From: Selenomonas sputigena_A
GTDB taxonomy: Bacteria > Bacillota > Negativicutes > Selenomonadales > Selenomonadaceae
Direction of reading: 5' to 3'
NCBI RefSeq assembly: GCF_051603425.1
Contig: NZ_CP194411.1
Location: forward strand, 1,860,001-1,924,000
Length of the DNA stretch: 64,000 bases
Numbering within the stretch: position 1 is the stretch's first letter; the number at the start of each line of letters is the position of its first letter. The position numbers and the translations under genes are program-made. The notes under the pieces are model-generated. The model had not been told where the DNA came from, did no database searches, and saw only the letters and a program-made list of their open reading frames with translations. Positions 9,561 through 18,089 of this stretch are shown here, piece by piece.

Positions 9561-11291
9561 ATGGAAAGTACGATGAAGGCGATTTTGTTTGATACGCGCT
9601 CCATACAGAAGTACATATTTTCAAGCAACCAGCTGAAAACAAACATCGGGGCGTCTTTTCTCGTGGAGAAAGCATTTGCCCACGAGCTTGTGGATGTCCT
9701 GCGCGGACTTTTCGGCGAGGAGGAGGTCGATGCGGCGACATGGCGGAACGTGGATTCGCCCAACTGGACGGAGATGAAGGGGAAATGCCGCATTGGCTAT
9801 ATCGGCGGCGGCAACGCCTTGGTGCTTTTTCGTGAGGGAACGTCGGATGAGGAACTGGTCCGGGTGGTTCAAGACTTTACCCGGCGGCTGCTCTGGAAAT
9901 GCCCCGGACTTCGCATCGGGGCGGCGCGCGGTGAGCTCGTGCTGGACGAAAGCGGCGCGTATCGCGTGAGCCGTGTGGCTCGTGAGGACGGGAAAACGGA
10001 AGAGGTCGACGACCTGACGCATCTCGTGCACAAGCTCAAAGCGCAGCAGAATCTCTTCTTCCCCGCAGTATCGCTGCCCTATACCGGCCTGACGCTCTCC
10101 TGCGAGGCGAGTGCGGAGACGGCGAACGCCTACGACGTGGACGATGTGAAGAAGGAAAGCCGTTTCCTCTCGTGGGAAGTGAAGATGAAGCTGCAGGCGG
10201 CGAGAAAGAAAGGCCGGCTGATTGCTCCCGCGGAGGAAGAGCTTTTGGACAAGCTGCGCAGCGTTCTGACGCCGGAAGTCATAGCGGGCCGTCCGCTTCC
10301 CCCGCTGCGCCCGTACGCCATCGGGATGGAGCAGCTGGCAGGGGAGCTGCAAAAGTATGCGTTCCCTGTTGATTTTGACAAACTGGGGCAGCGGGAGACC
10401 GAGGATTACATGGCCATCGTCCATATCGACGGCAACAATATGGGGGAAAAGTTCCGCGACTGCAGCACGCTGACGAAGCGCAAGAATCTGTCGTTTGCGG
10501 TGCGGCAGAAGTCGATTCAAGCGTTCTGTGCGCTTCTGACCTGCATCGTCGGCAATTATGAAACGCTGCAAAAAAATCTTCTGCTGGGGAAAGCTGACGA
10601 CGGCAAAAACTATCTGCCGGTTCGCCCCATCGTGCTCGGCGGCGATGATATGACGTTCGTCTGCCCGGCAAAATACGCGGTCGCTTTTACAAACATCGTT
10701 CTCGAAGCGCTGAACCGTCTTGGCCTCGACAGCTGCGGCGGCGTCAGCATCCTGCCGACGGCGTATCCCTTCTTTCGCGGCTATGAGATTGCCGAGCAGC
10801 TCTGCGGTGCGGCAAAAGGAAAAATGCGCCAGCTGCAAAGAGCGGGGAACGCTGAAGGCTCCTGCTGGCTCGACTTCGCCATCCTGCACGGGGAGCAGCC
10901 GCCGACGTTGGAGCAGATTCGCGCCCAGCAATACAAGGGAAAATGCGGTGCGATGCACTTCGGCCCCTATCGCGTTGACGGTGCGGCGGCGGAACCGGAA
11001 TACATTGGGAACCTTCTGGAGGCTGCAGCGCAGCTCGTACAGGGCAAAAGCCGCATGCCGATGAACAAGATCAAAGAGCTGCGCGCGGTATTGGCGGCAG
11101 GTGAGCATGAGCAGCAGCAATTCATGGCGCAGTACCGCCGCTTGGCTGCAAGCGGCGCAGCGATGCGGCTGCCGGACATCGCTGCGTGGGAGCCGTACCG
11201 TGAAACCTTGTGGCAGGCGGGCAGAACCCCCTATGTTGACGCCATCGAGATGATCGACTTCTACGTGCCGGAGGAGGTGCAGCATGGCTAA
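9561..11291 (+). CDS. cas10: Type III CRISPR large subunit Cas10 (Palm/GGDD, no HD domain)
   Basis: A 576-residue Cas10, signature subunit of type III effector complexes, which makes cyclic oligoadenylates when target RNA is bound. The N-terminus enters the palm fold directly (IQKYIFSSNQLKTNIGAS, residues 15-32), and no HD nuclease domain precedes it. The second palm carries an intact GGDD at 360-363, after IDGNN at 289-293. Shorter than typical HD-containing Cas10 of 750-900 residues. ATG 9561 follows GGGAGGA. It overlaps the next gene by 8 bases. An intact GGDD suggests signalling, yet no CARF effector is seen in the window. Confidence 0.88.
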   Translation: MESTMKAILFDTRSIQKYIFSSNQLKTNIGASFLVEKAFAHELVDVLRGLFGEEEVDAATWRNVDSPNWTEMKGKCRIGYIGGGNALVLFREGTSDEELVRVVQDFTRRLLWKCPGLRIGAARGELVLDESGAYRVSRVAREDGKTEEVDDLTHLVHKLKAQQNLFFPAVSLPYTGLTLSCEASAETANAYDVDDVKKESRFLSWEVKMKLQAARKKGRLIAPAEEELLDKLRSVLTPEVIAGRPLPPLRPYAIGMEQLAGELQKYAFPVDFDKLGQRETEDYMAIVHIDGNNMGEKFRDCSTLTKRKNLSFAVRQKSIQAFCALLTCIVGNYETLQKNLLLGKADDGKNYLPVRPIVLGGDDMTFVCPAKYAVAFTNIVLEALNRLGLDSCGGVSILPTAYPFFRGYEIAEQLCGAAKGKMRQLQRAGNAEGSCWLDFAILHGEQPPTLEQIRAQQYKGKCGAMHFGPYRVDGAAAEPEYIGNLLEAAAQLVQGKSRMPMNKIKELRAVLAAGEHEQQQFMAQYRRLAASGAAMRLPDIAAWEPYRETLWQAGRTPYVDAIEMIDFYVPEEVQHG

Positions 11292-12237
11292 GAAGATGAA
11301 TGCGAAAATGATGTGCGAAAGCCAGAAAAAACAGCAGCAGCTAAAACATGCCGAAAGCCGCCGCCGTCAGGTGCAGATCAATCAGCAGAAGCAGCAGGAG
11401 AAGCAGAAGCCGCAAGAGTCGATGAAAGCGCCTGCTGCGGGCGGATGGACAGCGGCGGGCGAATGCCGGAGCGTGGAAGAGCAGCTGAAACGTCTGAATC
11501 ACAAGCCGAGGGACTTTTCTTCGCTGCAGCCTCCTGACCCGGAGCTGGCAAAAGAGGGGGAAATCCGCTTCGATGAATTTGCGCTGGAAATCAGGGCGGA
11601 ATCGCCGCTGCATCTCGGCTCGGGGCGTGCCGACGTCAATGTCGACGCCGAGATCGTGCATGACAGGGCAGGCCTGCCTTATTTTCCCGGCAAGAGGCTC
11701 AAGGGGCTCATCTACGAGAGTGCGCTGGAAGTCCTTGAGATGTCCGAGGCTTCCGGGCTGCAGCTCTTCACGGAAGAAGAGCTCAGGGAACTCTTCCAGC
11801 ATGGGATGGAAACAGCGACCCAGATCATCCTGCCCAACCTCTACATCGAGCAGGGGAGCGCCTATCGAAAGATGGAAAAAGACTGGCTTTATCTGGAAGA
11901 CCGCTACCCCGATCTCGTTTCCGCAGAGGACGTGCTCTCCCTCTACACCTCGCTTCGCTACCAGACGAAGATCGATTCGGAGACGGGAACCGCAGCTGAG
12001 ACCTCCCTGCGCAACATTCGCGTCGCCGATGAAGGCCTTGTCTTTCGCGGCACGGTGCGACTGAAGGAAGGGACGAAGAAGAAGCTCACGATCCTTGCCC
12101 TGGCGCTGCGCAACCTCTCACATGCAGGGATGAAGCGCAATCGAGGTTTCGGCCGCATATCCTGCATGATGCTGCAGGAAGGGAAAAATATCCGGGACGT
12201 TTTGATCGCTGAGGCATGGAAAGGGGGCAGGGCTTGA
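11284..12237 (+). CDS. Type III single Cas7-like RAMP subunit with a Gln/Lys-rich N-terminal extension
   Basis: A 317-residue RAMP protein. Residues 1-95 are low-complexity and rich in Gln, Lys, Arg and Met, likely helical and RNA-contacting, and are not part of a normal Cas7. The RAMP domain starts near residue 98 with LEIRAESPLHLGSGRADVNVD, then LPYFPGKRLKGLIYESA, the usual Cas7/Csm3 N-terminal pattern, and ends with a glycine-rich KRNRGFGRIS. Asp residues at 117-127 occupy the place where Csm3 carries its target-RNA cleavage Asp; activity is inferred. The overlap with cas10 and one-base gap to the next gene indicate translational coupling. Confidence 0.78.
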   Translation: MAKKMNAKMMCESQKKQQQLKHAESRRRQVQINQQKQQEKQKPQESMKAPAAGGWTAAGECRSVEEQLKRLNHKPRDFSSLQPPDPELAKEGEIRFDEFALEIRAESPLHLGSGRADVNVDAEIVHDRAGLPYFPGKRLKGLIYESALEVLEMSEASGLQLFTEEELRELFQHGMETATQIILPNLYIEQGSAYRKMEKDWLYLEDRYPDLVSAEDVLSLYTSLRYQTKIDSETGTAAETSLRNIRVADEGLVFRGTVRLKEGTKKKLTILALALRNLSHAGMKRNRGFGRISCMMLQEGKNIRDVLIAEAWKGGRA

Positions 12238-12238
12238 G

Positions 12239-13888
12239 ATGAAAAAGATCCGCGTAAAAATAGAAGCCCTTTCGCCGCTCGTATTGTCCACGCGCGGCAA
12301 TACGACGGTGATGACGGCGTCGCACGATTTTCTCAGCGGCACGCTCGTGCGCGGCATTCTCGCCGAGCGCTATATTGAGAAGAAGCAGCTGGGCGCGAAG
12401 GCGCATGAAGATGAAGGCTTCCTTGCCTGCTTCTTTGGCAAACTGCGCTTTGCTGCAGCCTATCCCGTGCGTGCCGCCGACAAGCGGCGTGCGATGCCGA
12501 CGCCTCTCTCGATCCAGAAGCTCAAGGACGGCGATGAGATCCGGGATCTGCTCGTGGACGATCCCGACGCCGGTTTCAAGACGTTCCGGGGCTTTGCGGC
12601 GATCGAGGGAGATGGGATTGAAAAAGTGGAGGCGGCGAGGAACATATCGCTGCACATGAGCCGCAGCAACATCAAGGAGCAGCAGGGAAAGGAAGCGGGC
12701 GAATCCTCCTTGGAGCGCCTGGCAGGCCGCTCACGCGACGGCGCGATCTACAACTATGAGGCGGTTGAAGCCGGCGTGAGGTTTGAAGGGGAAGTCTTCG
12801 GCGAGGAGGCGGCACTGGAAGGCTTTCTGGACGCGCTGGGTGAGAAGGCTTGGACGGCGCAGGCAGGGCGTTCGCGCTATGCACAGTACGGCGCTTGCCG
12901 TGTGGAGCTTGAAATGGCGGAGCTCCTGCCGGAGACGGTCGAGCCGGATGAGAAAAATCGGCTCTATATCCGCCTGGAGACGCCGCTGCTCGCAGCGGAC
13001 GATCTCACATCGAATGCCGAGGCGGCGCTGCATCAGCTTGTGGATTGGCTCGATGAGGACGGCGCGGGAGAATTCTTCCTGCCCGAGTATGACCCGGCGC
13101 AGACCGTGCAGAAAGGGGACGTGAAGAACGCCGTCTTCGCCGACTTTACGCAAGTGGACAACTTCGTCGGCATCTGGGGCATGAAGCGCCCGCGTGCGGT
13201 CGCCGTCGCAGCCGGCAGCGTCTTTGTCCTGGGAAAGAAAAGCGCCTGGACGGAAAGCGACAAGGAGCGCCTGCAAAAAGCGCTGTACGAAGGCGTCGGC
13301 GCACGGACAGAAGAAGGCTTCGGCCAGCTGCGCCTCTGGCGGCCGCATGCGCTCTCCCTGGTGAAGAAAGCGCGGCAGAGCGAGCGGCGCACGATCCAGT
13401 CGGGCACGGTGTGCGAAAAGGCGAAAGAGCTTCTCCTGCGTGCGGCGCAGCAGAAAATGATCGTCTATGCAGCGGAAGATGCCCACTCGAAGCTTAGCGG
13501 AGGAAAAGGCGCATCGCACTTCTTCGCGCGCCTTGACTCCCTGTGGAGCCTTGGATGGAGCAATATGAGGGGAGCCTTGGGTGAGGCGATCAAGGAGCAG
13601 AAAAGCAATGCAGCGACGCCGTTTGTCCAAAACCTCAGAGAGATCAAAGTCGATGGAAAATCGTTGGAGAAGCTTCTGCTGGAAGCAAATATCGCTGATA
13701 TGCCGTACAACAAAGAGCGCCGTTGGGAGAAAGAGCTGGGGGAAAAGATCGCCGAATTTCTGGAAGATATCGGGGCGACGGACATCTGGAAAGACGCGAA
13801 AGTGCAGGACGCGCTCTTCTACGCATACTGGCATAATCTCTTCCGCTTCGCGAGGAAAGCTGCGGCAGGAAAAGGAGGCGAGAGCTGA
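12239..13888 (+). CDS. csx10: Csx10-like (Cas5-type) RAMP protein with helical C-terminal region
   Basis: A 549-residue protein resembling Csx10, the Cas5-like subunit of type III-D complexes that caps the crRNA 5' handle. Residues 1-230 form a RAMP domain (IEALSPLVLS, FLSGTLVRGILAERY, and the glycine-rich AGRSRYAQYGACRVEL); a second RAMP-like part ends with GVGARTEEGFGQLRLW near residue 365. The last 150 or so residues are charged and helix-rich with no glycine-rich loop, and could stand in for a Cas11 small subunit, since no separate cas11 is seen. Its stop overlaps the next start (TGATG). Confidence 0.75.
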   Translation: MKKIRVKIEALSPLVLSTRGNTTVMTASHDFLSGTLVRGILAERYIEKKQLGAKAHEDEGFLACFFGKLRFAAAYPVRAADKRRAMPTPLSIQKLKDGDEIRDLLVDDPDAGFKTFRGFAAIEGDGIEKVEAARNISLHMSRSNIKEQQGKEAGESSLERLAGRSRDGAIYNYEAVEAGVRFEGEVFGEEAALEGFLDALGEKAWTAQAGRSRYAQYGACRVELEMAELLPETVEPDEKNRLYIRLETPLLAADDLTSNAEAALHQLVDWLDEDGAGEFFLPEYDPAQTVQKGDVKNAVFADFTQVDNFVGIWGMKRPRAVAVAAGSVFVLGKKSAWTESDKERLQKALYEGVGARTEEGFGQLRLWRPHALSLVKKARQSERRTIQSGTVCEKAKELLLRAAQQKMIVYAAEDAHSKLSGGKGASHFFARLDSLWSLGWSNMRGALGEAIKEQKSNAATPFVQNLREIKVDGKSLEKLLLEANIADMPYNKERRWEKELGEKIAEFLEDIGATDIWKDAKVQDALFYAYWHNLFRFARKAAAGKGGES

Positions 13889-15312
13889 TGGCGATGAATG
13901 AGGAAAGCGTAAGGAAAAGGGTGATCCTGAGCGGCACGCTCGTCCTCGATGCGCCGCTTCTCATCGGTGCAGGCGGCAGCGGCGCCGGAGGCGATATCGA
14001 CATCGAGGTGCTGAAGACGAAGGAAGGGCAGCCGTTCATTCCCGGCACATCCCTTGCCGGCGTGCTGCGCGCCTTCATGACGGAAGAGGACGCGCTTGGC
14101 GCGCGGCTGCTCTTCGGCACGGATCCCGCTTACGAAAGAAATCATGCGGCGGCATGGCAAAGCTCCCTGAGCCTTGACGACATCAAGCTGACTGCCGTGA
14201 CAATCATCGTGCGCGACGGTGTGAGCCTCGACGAGGTCACGGGAACGGCGATCGAGCATCATAAATTTGACTATGAAGCGGTGGGCAGCGGGGCGCATGG
14301 CAGATTTTATGCGGAAATCACAGAGCGCGGCATCCATGACACATACAGCGAAGAAACACGAAATGCCATCCAACTTCTGGCAGGCAGGCTTGCGACAGGC
14401 TTCTCCCTGGGGGCGCATACGGCGAAAGGCTTCGGGGAAGTGCATGTGAAGGACTTGCAGCTTCGTCGCTATGACTTCAGCAAGGCGGAGCATGTCAAGG
14501 CATGGCTCGGCCCGGAGAAAGAGCGGGAAAGCGCTGTGGAAGCGGAAACCTATGCAGCGCAGGAAAAAACCTATGCCAAGGACGACTGCGTGCTCGAAGC
14601 GCAGTTTGCCTTGAAAGGCCCGCTTCTGGTGCGCGATTACGAACGCGCCATGAAGGTGAAGGCTGCGGAGCAGGCAGACGAGGAAACGTCTGTGCATGCG
14701 CTCATGATGCGTGAGAACGACCATTGGATCGTACCCGGCGCGAGCATCAAAGGCGCCCTGCGCCATCGGGCGGCGGAAATCCTGCGCAAGCTCGGCATCG
14801 CGGGAGAGCTGCTCGATACGATGATGGGACCTTCGCTCGAGCGCATCAAGGCCGCGCCGCAGGAGAAGTGGAAGAGCCGCCTCGTCGTTTCGGAAGCGCG
14901 GCTGAAAGACGGCGTCGACATCAAGCTGCAGACGCGCGTGCGCATCGACCGCTTTACGGGCGGCAAGATCGAGACAGGCCTTTTCACCACGGCGCCCATC
15001 TGGCAGACCGATGGAAAACGCGCGGCGCTTTTCCTGCGCCTCGTCCTGCATGAGCCGCGGGAAGAAGAGCGCGGTTGGGAGATCGGCCTGCTCCTGCTGC
15101 TGCTCAAGGACCTGTGGCTCGGCAGGCTGCCGCTCGGCGGGGAGAAGGGCATCGGGCGCGGCGTGCTTGAAGGCAGAGGGGCTGCCCTGCACTATCGCGG
15201 CGAGACGATTGCCTGGGGCGAAACGCCCGACAGCCTGATGGAGGAGGAACGGCAGAAATTGCAGGGATTCGTTCAGGCCCTGCTGGAAAAAAGGGAGGGA
15301 AAAGCGCTATGA
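13888..15312 (+). CDS. Tandem Cas7-Cas7 RAMP protein of a type III-D system
   Basis: A 474-residue protein with two Csm3/Cas7-like RAMP units in tandem. The first (about 10-200) has LLIGAGGSGAGGDIDIEVLK then FIPGTSLAGVLRAF, and later TAKGFGEV. The second (about 230-440) has LLVRDYERAMKV then WIVPGASIKGALRHRA, and ends GEKGIGRG. Asp36/Asp38 and the Asp in LLVRDYE sit near the Cas7 catalytic-loop position. This corresponds to the Cas7-2x subunit known from the Synechocystis III-Dv complex and should form two backbone positions on the crRNA. It overlaps csx19 by four bases (ATGA). Confidence 0.78.
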   Translation: MAMNEESVRKRVILSGTLVLDAPLLIGAGGSGAGGDIDIEVLKTKEGQPFIPGTSLAGVLRAFMTEEDALGARLLFGTDPAYERNHAAAWQSSLSLDDIKLTAVTIIVRDGVSLDEVTGTAIEHHKFDYEAVGSGAHGRFYAEITERGIHDTYSEETRNAIQLLAGRLATGFSLGAHTAKGFGEVHVKDLQLRRYDFSKAEHVKAWLGPEKERESAVEAETYAAQEKTYAKDDCVLEAQFALKGPLLVRDYERAMKVKAAEQADEETSVHALMMRENDHWIVPGASIKGALRHRAAEILRKLGIAGELLDTMMGPSLERIKAAPQEKWKSRLVVSEARLKDGVDIKLQTRVRIDRFTGGKIETGLFTTAPIWQTDGKRAALFLRLVLHEPREEERGWEIGLLLLLLKDLWLGRLPLGGEKGIGRGVLEGRGAALHYRGETIAWGETPDSLMEEERQKLQGFVQALLEKREGKAL

Positions 15313-15905
15313 GCATCGAACTGGCTCTTGCGGACTGCTTGTGCCTGCAAACGGGAAAGACAGCGAAGTTCCCTGCCATAAAACTTGCAAGAACGGAGGC
15401 CGCTCTGGGCGAGAAACTGCACGAGCTTGGCATTGCCGAGGCGACCGTTGTGCTTTGGCAGGTGCAGGGCGTCGTCTGGGGGCGCTGGAAGAACGGCGCA
15501 TTGGAACTGGCGGGCGGGGCGGAGAAGAAGCCTCTCCTGTGGCTGGAAATGCGCGTTTTCAACGAAGAAGCGGAACTTCATCTGAAAAAGCAGGGCGACA
15601 TGTGGCTTGGGCGCTGCCTCAAGGACGGCGAAGGCGAGCCGGTCGAATACGTCGACAGCATCGCGCGCTTCTGGGGCAGGAAGACGAAGGACGAGCCCGG
15701 CGGCTGCATGCGGCTCGAGGATACGGCGCGCAAGCTCCAGCTGGTGTTGCCGCAGGTCGAGGAAAGCGCGGCGTATTACGGACTGGTGACGCGCAGCTAT
15801 ATCGGCTATGAAACGACGGGACAGGCCGGGTACAAGGACTGCCGCTATATGCGCATAGCGGCGGCGGATGTGGAGGGAGGCATGGAAGATGGCACTGCGA
15901 GATAG
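15309..15905 (+). CDS. csx19: Csx19-like protein (TIGR03984 type)
   Basis: A 198-residue protein at the position where csx19 is found in type III-D2 loci, directly before the TIGR03986-type RAMP gene. Motifs seen are VVLWQVQGVVWGRW, WLEMRVFNEEAELHL and a C-terminal DCRYMRI, consistent with the Csx19 family, which has no known catalytic residues and acts as a structural subunit in III-Dv. Start and stop overlap both neighbours. Family assignment rests on these motifs plus gene order; it is the least conserved member of the operon. Confidence 0.7.
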   Translation: MSIELALADCLCLQTGKTAKFPAIKLARTEAALGEKLHELGIAEATVVLWQVQGVVWGRWKNGALELAGGAEKKPLLWLEMRVFNEEAELHLKKQGDMWLGRCLKDGEGEPVEYVDSIARFWGRKTKDEPGGCMRLEDTARKLQLVLPQVEESAAYYGLVTRSYIGYETTGQAGYKDCRYMRIAAADVEGGMEDGTAR

Positions 15906-17652
15906 GAAAGCCACGGCATCGTACAACTTTGTGCCGCTGCCTGCGGCCGTCATCAAATCCCCGATCGACAGAAAAGGCGCGAGCGATGAGGAGCTGCAGG
16001 AATCCTACCGGAAGTATGTGACAGAGCAGGGCGCCCTCAGCGGCTATATCGAGCTTCGCTGCCGCACGATGACGCCCGTCTTCATCGGCACAGGCGACAA
16101 GGAAGGCACCTTCTTCGCGCCTGCCGGCAAGCCCGTCCTGCCGGGCAGCACGCTTCGCGGCATGGTCAAGAACATCTTCAAGATCGTCACCTGCGGCGCG
16201 ATGCGCACGGACAAGGACGGCGCCGATGTGGCAGATCGTGCGCTTTACTATCGCTCCTTTACGAACAAGTCATACAAAGCGGAATTGGTGGACAGCAAGA
16301 AGATTAACGGAAAGCACCAGAGCTTTACGAAAGCAGAACCGGGTTTTCTCATCCGCGACAGGTTGGAAAATCAGTACTATATCTGCCCCGCCGAATTTGA
16401 GCGCAAAAAAGACACTTGGCTTGTTGGGAAGCATAAAAAAGTCATTCTTTGGGATGAGTATGAAAAAAGGGGCGGCGAACTGGCGTGCTTCACAGGGCCG
16501 ATGACGGGCGGCAAGACGGCGAAGACGCATTATACGGTTCACTATGATCCCGATTGGTCTCGGAACAGCCGCATTCCCGTGCCGGACGAAATCATTGCGC
16601 GCTACAAGGGCGATCTGACGCGCGATGAAGATCTCGATCTCTTCAAGTTGGCGAAGCGGAACGAGGCGGCGGCACGCTTTGTCGGTGATGATGGCTGCGA
16701 TTTCGTTGTGCCGTGCTTCTATAAGGAAAAGAAGGGGGAAGTCGCTCATTTCGGCTTCGGACAGTACTACCGCATTCCCTATCCGCATACGATTGGGGAG
16801 CATCTGCCGGAGGCCATAAAAAAAGACGCTGCTGTCGTCGACTATGCAGATGCGATTTTCGGGCGCAAGGAGCTTTGGGGCAGCCGCCTGGCTTTTGAGG
16901 ACGCCGTACTCAAGGAGAGCACAGGCTTTGAAGGAGCGCATTACTCGAAAACCCTGGGGGAGCCGAAACCCACATCATACCAGCTCTATATGGAGCAAAA
17001 AGACGAGGAGAACCTCAAGCATTGGGGAACGGAAAACGTTCCCATACGCGGCTACAAGCTCTATTGGCATCAGGCGCCGAACTTTCCGTGGCGCAAAGAG
17101 GGCGACATGAAGGACAATGTCGACCGCAAGCTGCGCCCGCTGAAAGCAGGCAGCGTATTCGAGGGCAGGATTCGCTTCAAGAACCTCAGCGAAGTGGAAC
17201 TGGGTGCGCTCCTCAAGGTCTTTTCGCTGCCGGCGGAGGATCGGGAGCTCTGCTTCAAGATCGGGCAGGGCAAGGGCATCGGCCTTGGCAGCATCCGCGT
17301 CGACGCAAAGCTCGTCCTCGTGGACGAGGTGCGTGGCTGCGAGCAGCTTTTCACGGCGGACGGCGGCTGGAACAAAGCGGAAAAGGAAGCCTCCATGGAA
17401 GCGTATCTGAAAGCCTTTGACGCTGTTATCGCGCAGCTCGGCGAACGGGAGCGGGCGCGCTATGAGACGTCCCAGATGGCGCTGCTCGATCTTCTCGACT
17501 GGAAGGTTACGGAGCAGAAGAATTGGGCGGCAAGGACACGGCAAATGACCCTGGGCGATAAGAATGGAGATCCCTTTGATGAGAAAAGGAAGCAATTCCG
17601 CAATCGCTGGGTCTTGCCTACGGCGAAGGAAGTGTATGAAGAAAGAACATAA
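15889..17652 (+). CDS. TIGR03986-type Cas7 RAMP protein with large insertion
   Basis: A 587-residue RAMP. The N-terminal Cas7 pattern is IELRCRTMTPVFIGTGDKEG then VLPGSTLRGMVKNIFKI (about residues 47-95). It is followed by a long middle insertion and a C-terminal RAMP half with GSVFEGRIRFKNLSEVELGALLKV and a glycine-rich IGQGKGIGLGSIRV. This matches the Cas7-insertion subunit of III-D2 complexes. ATG 15889 is preferred because GGGAGG lies 8 bases upstream, inside csx19; an upstream GTG at 15868 has weaker support. It is the last gene before a strong terminator and the CRISPR leader. Confidence 0.82.
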   Translation: MALRDRKATASYNFVPLPAAVIKSPIDRKGASDEELQESYRKYVTEQGALSGYIELRCRTMTPVFIGTGDKEGTFFAPAGKPVLPGSTLRGMVKNIFKIVTCGAMRTDKDGADVADRALYYRSFTNKSYKAELVDSKKINGKHQSFTKAEPGFLIRDRLENQYYICPAEFERKKDTWLVGKHKKVILWDEYEKRGGELACFTGPMTGGKTAKTHYTVHYDPDWSRNSRIPVPDEIIARYKGDLTRDEDLDLFKLAKRNEAAARFVGDDGCDFVVPCFYKEKKGEVAHFGFGQYYRIPYPHTIGEHLPEAIKKDAAVVDYADAIFGRKELWGSRLAFEDAVLKESTGFEGAHYSKTLGEPKPTSYQLYMEQKDEENLKHWGTENVPIRGYKLYWHQAPNFPWRKEGDMKDNVDRKLRPLKAGSVFEGRIRFKNLSEVELGALLKVFSLPAEDRELCFKIGQGKGIGLGSIRVDAKLVLVDEVRGCEQLFTADGGWNKAEKEASMEAYLKAFDAVIAQLGERERARYETSQMALLDLLDWKVTEQKNWAARTRQMTLGDKNGDPFDEKRKQFRNRWVLPTAKEVYEERT

Positions 17653-17749
17653 AGAAGGAGCCTGCTGTATGCCATAAGCAGAACGGCCGGGGCAGGGAAA
17701 GACGCGGCGGCTGAAGCTGCAAAAGATACGGCTGCAGTCAGAAAACGAC

Positions 17750-17801
17750 AAATGAAACGACGGGGACGCCTCTCTCGGGAAGCATTCCCGTCGTTTCATT
17801 T
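17750..17801. terminator. Terminator hairpin at the end of the cas operon
   Basis: A perfect 15-bp stem (17750-17764 pairs with 17787-17801) with A- and T-ended flanks. It separates the cas operon from the array leader. Confidence 0.7.
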
Positions 17802-18089
17802 GGGGCGGCAGGGCTTGAAACTGCTGAAAAAATTGTCCGAGGTTATTGACAGCGTGCCGCCGGCATGATATACTTTGTCCCGTGAGGTTGAGGAATTTGT
17901 GAAAAACAGCGTCACCGTCAGGTTTTTGACGTGGACAAATGTTTCCTTGCTATCACTGGGGTGAGAGGCCTTTTCGAGCTGTTTTTGGGACAAAAAAATC
18001 CCCGTCACTTGACGTAAAACGCCGAAAAGTGCCGAGGCTGCAGAAATCCCGTTTTGAGCCCACTGTTTTCAAGGGCTGCGGGACACAGT
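17802..18089 (+). promoter_or_regulatory. CRISPR leader region
   Basis: The 288 bases before the first repeat carry no convincing gene. Besides the promoter at 17846-17874 they are A/T-rich in patches, as leaders usually are. The degenerate repeat at the far end of the array places the leader on this side. Confidence 0.65.
17846..17874 (+). promoter_or_regulatory. Array promoter in the leader
   Basis: Perfect TTGACA (17846-17851), 17-base spacer, TATACT (17869-17874). It points into the array, with predicted transcript start about 210 bases before the first repeat. Confidence 0.75.

Noticed and set aside
16270..17799. Antisense frames in the cas operon
   Set aside because: They overlap well-supported RAMP genes and show no family features.
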